A DNA stretch of 64,000 bases from Tethya wilhelma (Eukaryota > Porifera > Demospongiae > Tethyida > Tethyidae): positions 20,360,369 through 20,424,368 of the forward strand of contig CAXIPT010000002.1 of the NCBI GenBank assembly GCA_964030475.1, read 5' to 3'. A program made the translations under genes and the position numbers. Positions 32,233-42,923 of the stretch are shown piece by piece (the first letter of the stretch is position 1; each line of letters begins with the position of its first letter). The notes below the pieces were generated by a model that saw only the letters and a list, made by a program, of their open reading frames with translations, was not told the origin of the DNA and did no database searches.

Positions 32233-34782
32233 CGTGTGTGTATGTATATGTGTGTGTGTGTGTGTGTGTGTGCGCGTAATAAGTGCCGGGCCTACTTGGT
32301 TCTCTGACTTCCAGTACCCACGATTTCAGATCTGTAGCAAACTCATTAGAGGCGGAGCACTGGTACATCCCAGAGTGGGAGGGGCTGGGTTGAACTATCG
32401 TCAACACGTTCCCTTCAATGATGATCCCATCGCCATTGTCGCTGCGTACCTCCTCCCCATTGATGTACCAGCGGATCACACCAGGAACTGGGATCCCCTT
32501 GGTCTCACAAGTGAAGAGGATATTGTCTGCTTGTCCAACCACAAACTCACGTTCATCACTGGGAGAGAAGGTGATGGTTGCTCGCTCTGTACATACACAC
32601 ACATACAGGGAAAAAAAATTAATTATTAGCATCTTAAAACAATTGTTTTATTAAAACATTGATCGGAGCTTACGATAAACTCTGAGGTTTCCATTTCGAA
32701 TGGTTGAGCCGCCAGAGAACCCTACTGAGCATTTAATTGTGAACATATTGCTAGTTGGGGTAGAAGGAGGGATCTGGCTCATTAATATTGTCCCTCTGCC
32801 ATCAGGAGCTGAAACTGTGATGTTTAAATCTACTGTTCCATTAAGCAGCTCACACTGAGTAAAAATTCCAGGATTACCAGAGCCAAAGGATCCACCAACA
32901 TAGCTGAACTCCACCTCATTGTCTGTGACAAAAGCAGTGACATCACCAATCTGCTTGTATTCCACCAGCTCATCCACAGGGAAGCCATCAGTAGTGAGGG
33001 AGTAGATCACTCCACTGACTAGACGACGGAACCCGAAGGCATTGGTCACATGACAACGATACTGTTGGGCAATCTGCTCAGTAGTGAGATCATAGATCGC
33101 AAGATAACGGCCATTTTCAAAGAAGTGGATATTATCACCCTCTACATCTGGTACTCTTCCACCAGTGTTAGGATTAGCATTGTTACTGACATCAGTGTAC
33201 CACTCTATCGTGGGAGGAGGGTTGGCCATTCTTACGTTACACACCAGTGCTACGTTAGACCCCACTTGTACTTGAACAGTCCTATTTGCAGGTGACGTTG
33301 TAGTAGTGTTAGTGCGGATAGAGCCATCAAAAACTGTCCAATAAATAAATAAATAACATACTAATTAAATGTTCCCTTGATACAGTTGTACAAATCATGT
33401 GTCACATAATTATGTACCCTGGTTACATTGCCACTGATAACTATTACTAAACACAACTTTCCAAAATCACCACAAGTATACAAACAGTGCTTTGCTTACG
33501 TACATGCGTATGTTACGTTGGCTTTCCTGCTGCGGATGGTTGCTGTGTAGCTCATTTCAGGCGGTCCAATCACATTGGAGGCCATACAATAGTAGAGGAC
33601 CCCAGTACGATTGGCCAACTCTCCCTCTGTGATGTTGGGAATGACCAGTCTCCCATCGTCCATCACATACTGTTGATCCACCATGATGCCATCTCCCCTG
33701 AACCATGTCACAGTTGGTTGAGGGTCACCTTCCAATTCACAGTCTAATGTCAAGTTATCATTGTGTCCCTGGGCATCTGTTCTGAAGACCACTGTGTCTC
33801 TGGGCTGTGTAGTGATCCTGGGGGGCTCTCCTACAGCTACAAAACAAGGAAAGAATAGAGTAAGCCATGCATCAATCAGACCACTGCTGATGCTGACTAT
33901 GGACTGAGTATGCAGGAATCACGAGAGGCTAATGATGATAGTGATCATGCAATGATGCCCTGTAATACATACCAGCATATAGCTCTCTTTGGGACAAGGA
34001 CAGGCCATGATTCTCTCTTTCCTGACCCAGTGGAGGTCAAAAGGTTAAACTACAACCATCTACAACAGTCTCAGTTTTACCATACACTTTTTCTCAAATA
34101 ACAAACAGTTCATCCATTCATTGCTTCAAACAAGTTGAGCAATAATTCCCGATAATATTCATGGTTTTGCGCAGGCTGCAGTACAGATCCAGTACTGCAG
34201 CCTGCGCAAAAACCATGAATATTATTGGGGATTATTAGTCGGATCCTTACTAGTTCCATAATAGCTAAGTATATAATTGTATTAGTTTAACTGTTGAGTC
34301 TTGACAGCCTTACTATTATGCTGTTGTGTATGAATTAAGTTCTTATCTAGCTACTAATATACAGAGACTGTCAAACTGGTGAGCTAAATCTTTCACTTCC
34401 TTACTATACTGATCTGCGATGTGGGGCCTGGACAGAGGGTACTATATACATTGCAAAAGGCAATGAATATCAATTTATAAATACAGTCACTGTTACTACT
34501 AATTTTGTTCATGTTATTGTTTATTAAATTTTATGCTAGACTGTAAGACAACACAAATGACAGACTGACATAGACCTATCAGTGGTAGAAATTAAAAAAG
34601 TGTCTAGCTCGTTACACTAGACTTGGACTGCATTATGTATGAGAAACAACTGCTAACTTATTATGATTAATTTTTAGAATATTGAAAAAACACCTACTTT
34701 CATGATTAGCCGCTGTGTGGTCGATGAACACAAATAGAACAAAGAGACTCAAACCAGAAAATCGCTTGCTTGGTAGAAACAT
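27084..34782 (-). CDS. adhesion GPCR with three Ig domains, HRM-like module, GAIN/GPS and 7TM
   Basis: ATG at 34782 starts a signal peptide (MFLPSKRFSGLSLFVLFVFI). Exons 33836-33504, 33333-32674 and 32586-32296 code for Ig-like domains (LDCELEGDPQPTVTWFRGDG; YRCHVTNAFGF; FTCETKGIPVPGVIRWYING). 30382-30159 has an HRM-like Cys/Trp module (ITIPCIASEG, RTCSPNGEWGDF). Exons from 30037 to 28984 form the GAIN region. The GPS is at about 28905-28755 (CVSWDFTLDEW ... CNCTHLTNFAIIG) with an intact HLT cleavage site. The 7TM exons run to 27084 (TM3 VSVLIHYFTLVAVMWMGAEA). The tail is Ser/Glu-rich with no PDZ motif. The domain order resembles ADGRA receptors without the leucine-rich repeats; orthology is not claimed. 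Early exons were joined in phase; exact borders of some middle and late exons are approximate. Confidence 0.9.
31320..31841 (+). pseudogene. two tandem remnants of a Sushi (CCP) exon
   Basis: Copies at about 31325-31530 and 31628-31841 are about 85-90% alike, including the intron flank. Copy 1 ends in GWDSDPPTCS before a GTGAGTC donor. Copy 2 reads GESVTFTCDETIADLVGSS and LTCTINGWETQTPL. These are the second half of a CCP module, on the strand opposite to the host GPCR. Copy 2 lacks the last Cys and copy 1 has a shifted start, so both look decayed. Confidence 0.7.
31541..31626. repeat. (AC)n microsatellite
   Basis: Long AC run ending in an N; similar runs lie at 31248-31278 and 32199-32275 (TG). 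Confidence 0.95.
33837..34697. other. first intron of the adhesion GPCR
   Basis: No exon seen. Carries a 96 bp palindromic element at 34141-34236. Confidence 0.6.
34141..34236. mobile_element. 96 bp near-perfect foldback element
   Basis: Left arm AATAATTCCCGATAATATTC... and its near-exact complement ...AATATTATTGGGGATTATT flank a 7 bp spacer, with about 44 bp arms. It has no coding capacity. The sequence is unrelated to the 24343 element although it has the same length. Confidence 0.8.
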
Positions 34783-35155
34783 GACGTCTTCCTTTAATGT
34801 AACTCCAGGTCGAGAGTTGCTTCTCGCTCCGTGTCCAGTGAACCAATTAAAACACTGAAGTTTTTGCTGGAATTCGAGAGTTTAGAGTAGTCTGGTTTGC
34901 AGACTCTGCAATGAAATTGAAGAGTCTGGTACACGTCCTACCCAAGAGTTGTTCACATTGATAATTTCACTCAACCTCCTGGGCAAGTTAGTTACATAAT
35001 CTCTCTCAACAGTGACACTGGAGTGTTACACAATATTTTTTTCATTCTACATTATTACTAATACAATCTGCAATTACCAGATTTCGGGGTTAGAGTGCGG
35101 TGAATTATTATATTTACCCATCCCACAAAAGAAATTTACAAAAATAAATCAAGAT

Positions 35156-37256
35156 TTAGTATGCTACAATTAAAACTTGTAAGTCCATTACATTAGTTCC
35201 TGTGAGTCCTGTCTTGATAATGTACTCTCCTCCACTAATTCCGGAGAAGAAATGATACGAATCATTTTCATGTAAATGCTTCACAGGATCTATCCCTTGT
35301 TCATTAGCAACTGTAATAGTCTTCATGTCAACAACAGCTCCAGCTGCATCACACGGTCCATCCTGACCATCAGTACCGACAGAAAGAAACAAACACCTTG
35401 GCAATGGGCAGTTCCCTTCCTTGCAATCATCATTAGCACTGCTCCCAGATGATTTCATTATTGATGCAGATTGAAGGGGCGATTTCAGAAATTGTTGCTG
35501 GAGCTCAATGCCAAATGCAAGTGCTAGTTCTTGGTTCCTGCCACCTTTTCCGCTGCCTTTCACCGTCACTGTTGGCTCACCGGAGCTGATTAGACAAAGA
35601 GAAGGATTTGGGGGACATTGGCTGTGAGATATTGTTGTCACGAGAGCTGAGAAATCTTCTTTTAACTCAGGAAACTCTTTGAAGAGTTCTTGGAATTGAT
35701 CTTGTTCAATAAAAGTCTTCTCTTGCTTGTGAATGACCTGAGTGTTCCATTGTTGAAGAATAGAAAACGCAAGCTGTGCATAAACTCGACCAAAAAGTCG
35801 AGCTTCTCCCTGAATTCGATGAGACCAAACATGGCAATGATATCCCCGGCCAAGCTGACTGGCACAATCACTGGCAGCTGCTGTTGCAACCTTGTTGCTA
35901 CCAACAATGACATTGTTCACGTGAGAATACTGTCCATTGACAACTGGAACATTTGACCTAACTGACTGGGTGCCATTCTCCCTCAGGAGCTGTGTAATGG
36001 AGGGAGGCAGCTCTTCCGTTAGTGAGTACCTCTGCAAGATATGAAGCACCTCGTCGTTGGACACAGTGTTAGGTATCGTTGGTCCACTAGCAATGATGTC
36101 AAGAGGGTCTCCAATGACATCAGAGAGGATGAGACCAACCACCTGTAGAAAGGACATTGTCTGATCAAACTTTTCAGTAATTTAGATGTGAATTTTATTA
36201 GGTACCTTGGCAGGAAATGCAGCTTCTGCTAGTCTTCCTCCTTTAGTACAAGAGATAGACTTTCTGAATGCATTTAATTCATTAATAGTTGCTCCACACC
36301 TAGCCAAACTATCAATAGCCTGTATCAATGATTAATGAGTCAATACAGAATCATTAAGTTTTTAATGTTTGGTCAAAATCAGTTACACATTAACTTGTTT
36401 CTAATGTAACTCACTTGTCGTTTTTCATGAAGGGAAATCCCCTCCCTGGGACAGGGCAGCAGTGCAGAGCCCCCTCCTGACATGATGACCATGATGATGT
36501 CATCTTCACCAGCTGAACTGGCTATGGAGAGGATGTGTCTGGCTGCTGACTCAGCAGTATCATCTGGAAGGTTGTTGATAGCTCCTTCATACAATCTGAA
36601 GAGGTATAGACCAGAGCTAGGTTGCCAGGATTCAACATGAATATAGGCCAAAGTCATTCACCTAACAGAGCTGTTTTCAGGCAGTAGTTGTTCAGGGAAC
36701 ATTCTCCTTGCTGTTTCAACAGTGCCCACTGGGATGCTAGCAACCCCCTCGGTAAGATGGTCTCCAAGAGTTCTCTCCACAGCTGACACCATTCCCAGGA
36801 CAGCCTTACCAAATGCGAGCAACTTAACATTCCTACAATGAGCACAAACACCATGCACAGTAAAGAACATAAAATGGAATCACAATAATTTGTCAGTATC
36901 ATTGTGATTGACCATAGTCTAGATAAGCTTGGTTAAGCTGTCTCTTACAATACATGCACAATGGATATGTATGAAAACAGCTATTATCCAAATATGTGTC
37001 CTTTTTGTGTTTAATACTAGGATACATACTTGTTCAGGAGATAGATATTGTCTCCTACTTTGAGAAGGTTAGTGTTGGGGTCAAAGTTCAATGCTTTCTG
37101 AACCAGGTCGTAAGGAGAAACGGCCTGGATGGCGGCGGAGTAGATTTGATGAGCATCAGAATGGAGCCGAGAGACAAAGGAGGGCCCTCTTCCAGTCTGG
37201 AGTTGAGACATTGCTGATCTTACACAAAACACCAACCACCTGGTTCTCATTATCAT
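35156..37256 (-). CDS. GLYCTK: glycerate kinase (GLYCTK, MOFRL family)
   Basis: Exons 37256-37030, 36832-36662, 36595-36415, 36319-36206 and 36142-35156 join in phase to 559 residues (human 523). Landmarks: LLAFGKAVLGMVSAVERTLG, IIMVIMSGGGSALLPCPREG, LSDVIGDPLDIIASGPT, SGEPTVTVKGSGKGGRNQEL, SVGTDGQDGPCDAAGAVVD and GLTGTNVMDLQVLIV. This is the class II glycerate 2-kinase fold: ATP plus D-glycerate gives 2-phosphoglycerate, in serine and fructose catabolism. The N-terminus (MIMRTRWLVFCVRSAMSQLQ) is basic and amphipathic, so mitochondrial import is plausible. Start ATG 37256 is 105 bp from the opposing WDR48 start. A degraded duplicate lies at 23925-24615. Confidence 0.93.
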
Positions 37257-37361
37257 GCACTAAATTTTGGGTGGGGCTCAGCTGTGACGTCATAAAGTGG
37301 ACTAACCCTATGTTTCAAATAATGCCCACCTTGGTTGAGGGACGAAAATACTGAGAGAGTT
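37257..37361. promoter_or_regulatory. divergent promoter, GLYCTK / WDR48
   Basis: Only 105 bp separate the two start codons, so both 5' UTRs and core promoters must share or overlap this stretch. It contains TGACGTCA (about 37286), a consensus CRE/ATF site. Confidence 0.5.
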
Positions 37362-40029
37362 ATGAACCAACGCGGCGGAATGAAAAGCTATGGCAGTGGA
37401 ATGGGGGTGCACAGAGCACCTAGGAAGAAGATAGCCGTGTCTTACGTTATTAGAGATGTCAAGGAGCGGCTGAACAGATCGGGAGTCAATGGATTGGCCA
37501 TTGATCCGGTCAACAGCTACCTGTACACTGCTGGTCGCGACTCCATCATCAGATGCTGGGACACCAGCGGCTGTAGCAAACTGAAGCAATGTGTGAGTTC
37601 TTGGTTCGCTTGTGTTTGTTACAAAGTGGAGTGCAGCCACTGATGTTAGTATGTGTGTTTCTGTTTCAAAACAGACGTACATCAAGGCACTGGAGCACCA
37701 CACAGACTGGGTGAATGACGTCGTACTCTGTATGGATGGACGCTATTGTGAGTTAAGAAAGATTGAGCCTTGACGATTGTAGACATGTTATAGCCTTGTG
37801 AAGTCACTGAACCACAACCTCAATTCATAGTATATACACCTGTATATATTAGGTAGTTGAAAGTATTTTCTACACATTAAAACCCACACACTCACACATC
37901 ATATCATAACAGTAATGTCGGCCTCATCTGATACCACCCTCAAGGTGTGGGACACTGTCAAAGGGTCATGCTCCTCTACTCTGAGGACACACAAAGACTA
38001 TGTCAGGTAAGAAGAACAGTAGCTGGCATCTCTTGAAATGACTCACCACCGATTGATTGATTTCATGTCCTTTTCTCTCTTGTGCTCATTCTCAAAGATG
38101 TCTGGCGTATGCTAAGGAACGTGAGATGGTGGCCAGTGGAGGTCTGGACACATGTATCTACCTGTGGGACATGAAGACACTCACCTCTCTCACAGCTGCT
38201 AACAACACTGTCACAAGTGAGTACAGACTGTCAGCTAGCTACTCTCATGCAAATTACGTTATTGCTGTAAAGATGGGAGCTCTTTGTCAAATCCTTTGGA
38301 GAAGAGAGGGATAAGTGTGCTAGTTTGTTTTCATCTCTCCTTCGTGTAGCCACAACAATGTCAGGTCACAAAGAATCTATTTACAGCATGGCCATGAATG
38401 AAAGTGGAACATGTCTTGTCTCTGGCTCGACGGAGAAGGTGAGCAGCAAACTATCACAAGAACCCTCTAGCACGGATGTGATTATAGTGATTAGTGTATA
38501 TAGTGATGTCATTCTAATTGTGTATGTGTGTGTGTGTGTGTTTCAGTTGCTGCGTGTGTGGGATCCTCGTACTTGTGAACGACAAATGAAGCTAAAAGGT
38601 CACACAGACAATGTCCGCTCCATCTTGCTCAACAGAGAAGGCACACTGGTGAGTGTTGACCCCCCTCAGTCTAGTCTCCATATAACACCCACCTTGTGTC
38701 TATACCTCTCAGTGTCTGTCTGGTAGCTCTGATGGTACGGTGAGACTGTGGTCGCTGGGGCAACAGAGGTGCATAGAGACGTTCAGAGTCCACGATGAAG
38801 GCGTGTGGGCTCTGGCAGTGGATGAGGAGTTCTCGGTGTTTTACTCCGGGGGGAGAGACAGGAGAGTCCTGGCCACTGAACTGACACCAGGTAAGGAATA
38901 CTATAGAGTTGCCATGGATATTGTAGCAAGCTGGTTAAGTATTAGGTAAAGATTGCCAATTCTAAAAGCTAAAGAAAGATGTATATTGCTTGGTACGAGA
39001 CATTAATTTTGTCTTTTTGCCTCTTGTAATATCACAGGTGGACAGGAAGGTGCACTGTTGTTCTTTGAGGATGCTCCCATCCTTGGCCTAGCCCTGGATC
39101 CTGCTGACAGCTACAACTCTCTGTGGGTGGCCACCACCGGCACGAGTGTGTCCAAGTGGCCAGTGGATCCCACGGTCTCCATCAACGACGATGAGGGTGG
39201 GGGCATTAATGGGGAGGATATTGAGGAGGACCCTGTCATTACAGATATTGACGACCCAACGCCACTTATTTCAAGACCTCTCACAAGAATACCAGGTCAG
39301 CATTCATGGATGTTTATGTGAATGGTGTGAATGAATGATGCCAGTATCTGTGTCTAGTGAGTCCACCACACATTCACAAGCAACTCCAGCTTGAGTTGCC
39401 ACTCTTCCTTAATCAAATGTGTTAATCTACTGCACACATCCATAGCGTACATATTTCATTGTTTTGAATAACAACTAATTCGAAATCGATAGAGCATAAG
39501 ATGAGTGTAATTGTGTTGCTATGGTAACTCCCTCCAGGTGGGAGCAGCATCAAGGAGTACAGGGTGCTGGGTAACCGACAGCAGGTGCTCACCAAGGACG
39601 CCAGTGGGGAGGTGGCCCTCTGGGACGTGCTGCATGTAGGTGCCTGGAGCTCTAGCTTTGGCTAGATACTTATTGTCTCCTTGGCTTCACTTATACTGGT
39701 CCATTCTTTGGTTGGTTGTAACAATGTGTGTGTGTGTGTGTGTGTATTGCAGGCAACAAAGGAGGCTGATTTGGGTAGGGTGGATCTTGATGAGGAGGTC
39801 AAGAAAAGGAAAGAGAAGCTCTATGTTCCCAACTGGTTTTCAGTGGAGGTCAAGACTGGAGTGAGTGATGAATAGTGGCATCTGTTGGCCACCGATTTCA
39901 CTGTGTGTGTGTGTGTCTTTGTCCTCAAAGATGCTGACCATTCGGTTGGAGGAGATTGATTGCTTCTCTGCCTGGGTGCTGAGTGGAAACAGTCGAGTAG
40001 ACACATCTAGTTCAGAACTCAAGTGTAAG

Positions 40030-40063
<34 letters not shown>

Positions 40064-40901
40064 ACCCACTGAAACACACCACTGTCTCTTGCTAGTGAAC
40101 TTTGGAGCCTTGGTATTACATGCTCTCTTTGAGCACTGGCCTAGCACACATCCACCACCAGCCCCTAAGGAAAAGAAAGCAAGAATAGGTACCAAACAAA
40201 CACAAGATATTGTCTCGAACTGCCTTTATTCCCCCCCTCCCTGTATGTCCCCACGTCCAGCTGCCTCCCCTCCTCCCCCTCCCCAGCTGGAGGAGCTGAT
40301 GGAGGTGTGTGAGGGGGAGACGGTGAAGGAGGGAGAGTGGGAGAGACTCGGAGGGTTCCTAGGGATACCAGACAATGAGATCGGAGAGATCAAGAACAGT
40401 CACAGAGGAGGCAATGTGGAGGACCACAAACAGGAGCTGCTCAAAGTAAAAATTATACCATAATATCTCAAACTTGTGCATTGAAGATTGAAGTTAGAAA
40501 AGTTATACCATAGACGGGATGTTATTTCTTTGTTGCTGAAATTTTCATGTGTTTAATTTTCGTCATTTCGACCAATTTGGCACAAAGATTGCCAGATGTT
40601 TTAAATTTTTTACATTTAATTTTTGCCACTTGAGCTAGTGGGGGGAAATTTTTTTACAACGAATATTTCCTGATCTGCAGTATTATCAGTTTACACTCCC
40701 TCACCCACACTCCCCCACTAGGTGTGGTTGAAAGAATCAGAGGATGTGACGTGGGAGAGGTTCATGGAGGCACTCACTCAAATCGGTAAAGGTGACGTGG
40801 CCAAGAGTGTGAGAGAGAAACACTTTCAAGTGAGAGAGGAAGAGAAGGAGCAGGAGACAGAGGAGGAGGAGAAGAATGATACGTCTACCAAGGAGAACCT
40901 T
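37362..40901 (+). CDS. WDR48: WDR48 (UAF1) orthologue, WD40 part plus inserted Death domain
   Basis: Fourteen exons join in phase (37362-37592, 37675-37747, 37913-38006, 38098-38216, 38350-38438, 38547-38648, 38713-38890, 39038-39295, 39538-39635, 39753-39860, 39931-40024, 40096-40188, 40261-40445, 40722-40901). The WD40 propeller closely follows vertebrate WDR48: [72 protein letters not shown]48 activates the deubiquitinases USP1, USP12 and USP46. Exons 13 and 14 are not in vertebrate WDR48. They code for a Pro tract and a Death domain ([20 protein letters not shown] ... [18 protein letters not shown]) followed by an acidic linker. Exon 14 ends in phase 0 with a donor. The four remaining exons are found on the opposite strand at 42876-41692; with them the protein is 850 residues (human 677). 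Confidence 0.92.
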
Positions 40902-40923
40902 GTAAGGAGAGAAACCAGGGTTC

Positions 40924-41172
40924 ACTACAGTGGCCCTGAAGGTTCAAACTGATTTTTTTCCAGGTCTATGGCTAGGGCAGGAGCTAGGGCTATGGCTAGG
41001 GCTGGTACTAGAGGCTAGGGGCTGGAGCAAGGGGCTAGGGGTCTAGGGCTAAGAGCTAGGGCTGGGGCTAGAGGCTAGGGGGCTAGCTCCAGCCCTAGCC
41101 CTAGCCCTAGCTCTTGCCCCTAGATCAAAAATTGGTTAGCAAAATCAGTTTGAACCTTCAGGGCCACCGTAG

Positions 41173-41173
<1 letters not shown>
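40924..41173. mobile_element. family E foldback element with internal minisatellite
   Basis: The left end ACTACAGTGGCCCTGAAGGT and the right end ACCTTCAGGGCCACCGTAGT are near-exact inverted repeats of about 33 bp. Between them are imperfect repeats of CTAGGGCTAGGGCTGGGG on both strands. It sits at the edge of the inverted segment. Confidence 0.85.
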
Positions 41174-41210
<37 letters not shown>

Positions 41211-41354
41211 GAGAGGGATACCCAAACACAACCACAAATGTTTAATTTCCTTGATATAAACAGGTTGTGTCTTCGAGCTTCATTAATCATGCAATATGTT
41301 GACTATACAGTAGTAATTCACTCGTGTGTTCTCTTGTGTGATCTATGATTACAG

Positions 41355-41427
41355 GGGCGGGCGTCGTGGAAGGGGAAGGAAAATGATCGACTACCATGAC
41401 CTAGACGCACCAGAAGAGATGTACTGA
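41355..41427 (+). CDS. SRRT: SRRT/ARS2 terminal exon, on the wrong strand
   Basis: After an acceptor at 41353-41354 the exon reads GRGRKMIDYHDLDAPEEMY and stops at 41427. Vertebrate ARS2 ends in IVEYRDLDAPDDVDFF, the same conserved C-terminal motif, which in ARS2 binds partner proteins. The exon starts in phase 2, exactly what the SRRT exon ending at 42924 on the minus strand requires. Confidence 0.85.
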
Positions 41428-41691
41428 TAGGAATGACTTGATTATCTCCCCCAAGCCACCACTCTCTGCACATACATGAACTACACTGTAGGATAGCTAG
41501 TAGGAAGTAAATGTTAAATGGTTGTGGACAGGTTGTCATTATAAATTCATTTTCTAATATTGTTCACGTACACACACACAAATACACACAATATTTACAA
41601 TTATTGACACAATCATTTGGAGAGAGAGATCGAGAGAGTGAGGGAAAAAAATCATTCACCACCTACAAATGAAAAAAAATTGAATACAGTT

Positions 41692-41999
41692 TCATTTTTT
41701 GTCGTCAATAGTATCATTGTCTTCACTAGCAGTTAATTGTTTCCCATCCAGGGGGGTGTCCTCATCATCATCATTATTGCCCCCCTTCTCCTCCTCCCCC
41801 TCAACAGGGGGGTCAGGGGACTGGTTCAGTGGTTGGTGCTCGGGAAGGTCTAACTCTCTATAGAAGAGCTTCATGTCTCCACCACTCTTCCAGATAGAGT
41901 ACTTCACTGTTCTCAAATCTAGATCATGTTCTAATACCTGTATGTATAAATGTATGACAGTACAGTGTGACATGGGTAAACACACAAATACTGGACATT

Positions 42000-42044
<45 letters not shown>

Positions 42045-42874
42045 CACCTGGTTCATGCAAAGAATCTCAAAACACCTTTCACACTCAATCTTCTCCCCCT
42101 TCTCATCCACCCTGCCCTCGTCCCCATACACCTTGGTGTAGGTGTAGTCAATGATCTTCCTGACAGAGAGCACATCTTGAGCCGAGAGGCGATCGCTGCA
42201 TTGGGAGCACACACACAAGAGAACACTCAACCAACCATAGAGACTGCATTGAACCAAGAGTGAGGGCCTCCATTTCAGTACTCACCCTGCTCCCTTGTCT
42301 GGCTTTGAGCTGCTGCCCTCTGCTATGTATTTGCCAAGAGAGAAGTTCAGTTTGCAATACTCAGGAAGTTTTTTCTACAGAGAAGAATAAAGTTGATCTC
42401 ATGGGATACTATCAAATCAACAACAATGCCACAGCTAGGCCCAGCTAGTGGTCCATCTGGTTTGAGAATGCCGGTAAAAAAAATTAAATAACTTTCTAAA
42501 TATCAAGCCGATTTCAAAATTTCAAGCACCATTGGAAAGTGCTTGTTCTCTTGACTGCTTTTCCAGCTTCCTACGCCTTACCAGTCAAAAGTTAGCTATT
42601 TTGTCCCATATGAAAAGTATTGTATGAATCTCATTGTTTCACTTCCGGGAGCATTCTCAAATCAGATTGACTTTAGGCCAGACCCAGCTAGTCCAAGCTA
42701 TACCATACCTGGCAGACCACGTCCATGACCCATGGTGGACAGTAGTTGTTCAGCTGCCTTGTTTCGTGGCTTCCTCCCATGTCCCCACTCAGTATCCTCA
42801 GGAACGTGGTGCCACAGTCTCCAGCCTCCGACAGGACCACTGGAGTGTGAGGAGGCATGCTCCAGAAGTTGGTA

Positions 42875-42876
<2 letters not shown>
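41692..42876 (-). CDS. WDR48: WDR48 C-terminal exons, on the wrong strand
   Basis: Exons 42876-42709, 42374-42286, 42195-42048 and 41937-41692 join in phase. They follow vertebrate WDR48 from its PPHTPVIFGEAG region to the end: MPPHTPVVLSEAGDCGTTFL, CPPWVMDVVCQ, RLSAQDVLSVRKIIDYTYTK and VLEHDLDLRTVKYSIWKSGG. This is the C-terminal SUMO-like part used to engage partners such as FANCI and PCNA-linked complexes. An acidic tail of about 50 residues follows. The first of these exons starts in phase 0 behind a (CA)n tract, matching the phase-0 end of the plus-strand exon at 40901. No start codon or upstream WD40 exon exists on this strand, so the fragment cannot be an independent gene. Confidence 0.88.
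42445..42676. repeat. foldback element, family A, copy 2
   Basis: It shares ends and interior with 8453-8688 in opposite orientation (CCATCTGGTTTGAGAATGCC ... ATTCTCAAATCAGATTGACT). It lies in a WDR48 intron inside the inverted segment. Confidence 0.8.

Positions 42877-42880
<4 letters not shown>

Positions 42881-42920
<40 letters not shown>
42881..42920. repeat. (TG)n microsatellite at inversion edge
   Basis: About 20 TG units, between the SRRT donor at 42923 and the WDR48 acceptor at 42877. Confidence 0.95.

Positions 42921-42923
<3 letters not shown>

Larger units (their letters stand above)
30383..32295. other. large adhesion-GPCR intron
   Basis: Contains a 61-codon plus-strand frame with a membrane-like segment (30641-30826), two Sushi-exon remnants and long (AC)n runs. 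No further GPCR exon was seen. Confidence 0.6.
41174..42920. other. inverted segment (assembly error or true inversion)
   Basis: The segment is bounded by (AC)n at 41175-41207 and (TG)n at 42881-42920. It contains the last SRRT exon on the plus strand and the last four WDR48 exons on the minus strand. Reversing it puts all five exons on the strand of their own gene, next to it, and both junctions are in exact phase. Confidence 0.85.

Noticed and set aside
32198..32629. Plus-strand 143-codon frame opposite an Ig exon
   Set aside because: Antisense shadow of the Ig exon joined to a microsatellite.
41692..42876. A separate minus-strand gene resembling the WDR48 C-terminus
   Set aside because: It has no start, no WD40 exons upstream and enters in phase 0 from nothing; the inversion explains it fully.
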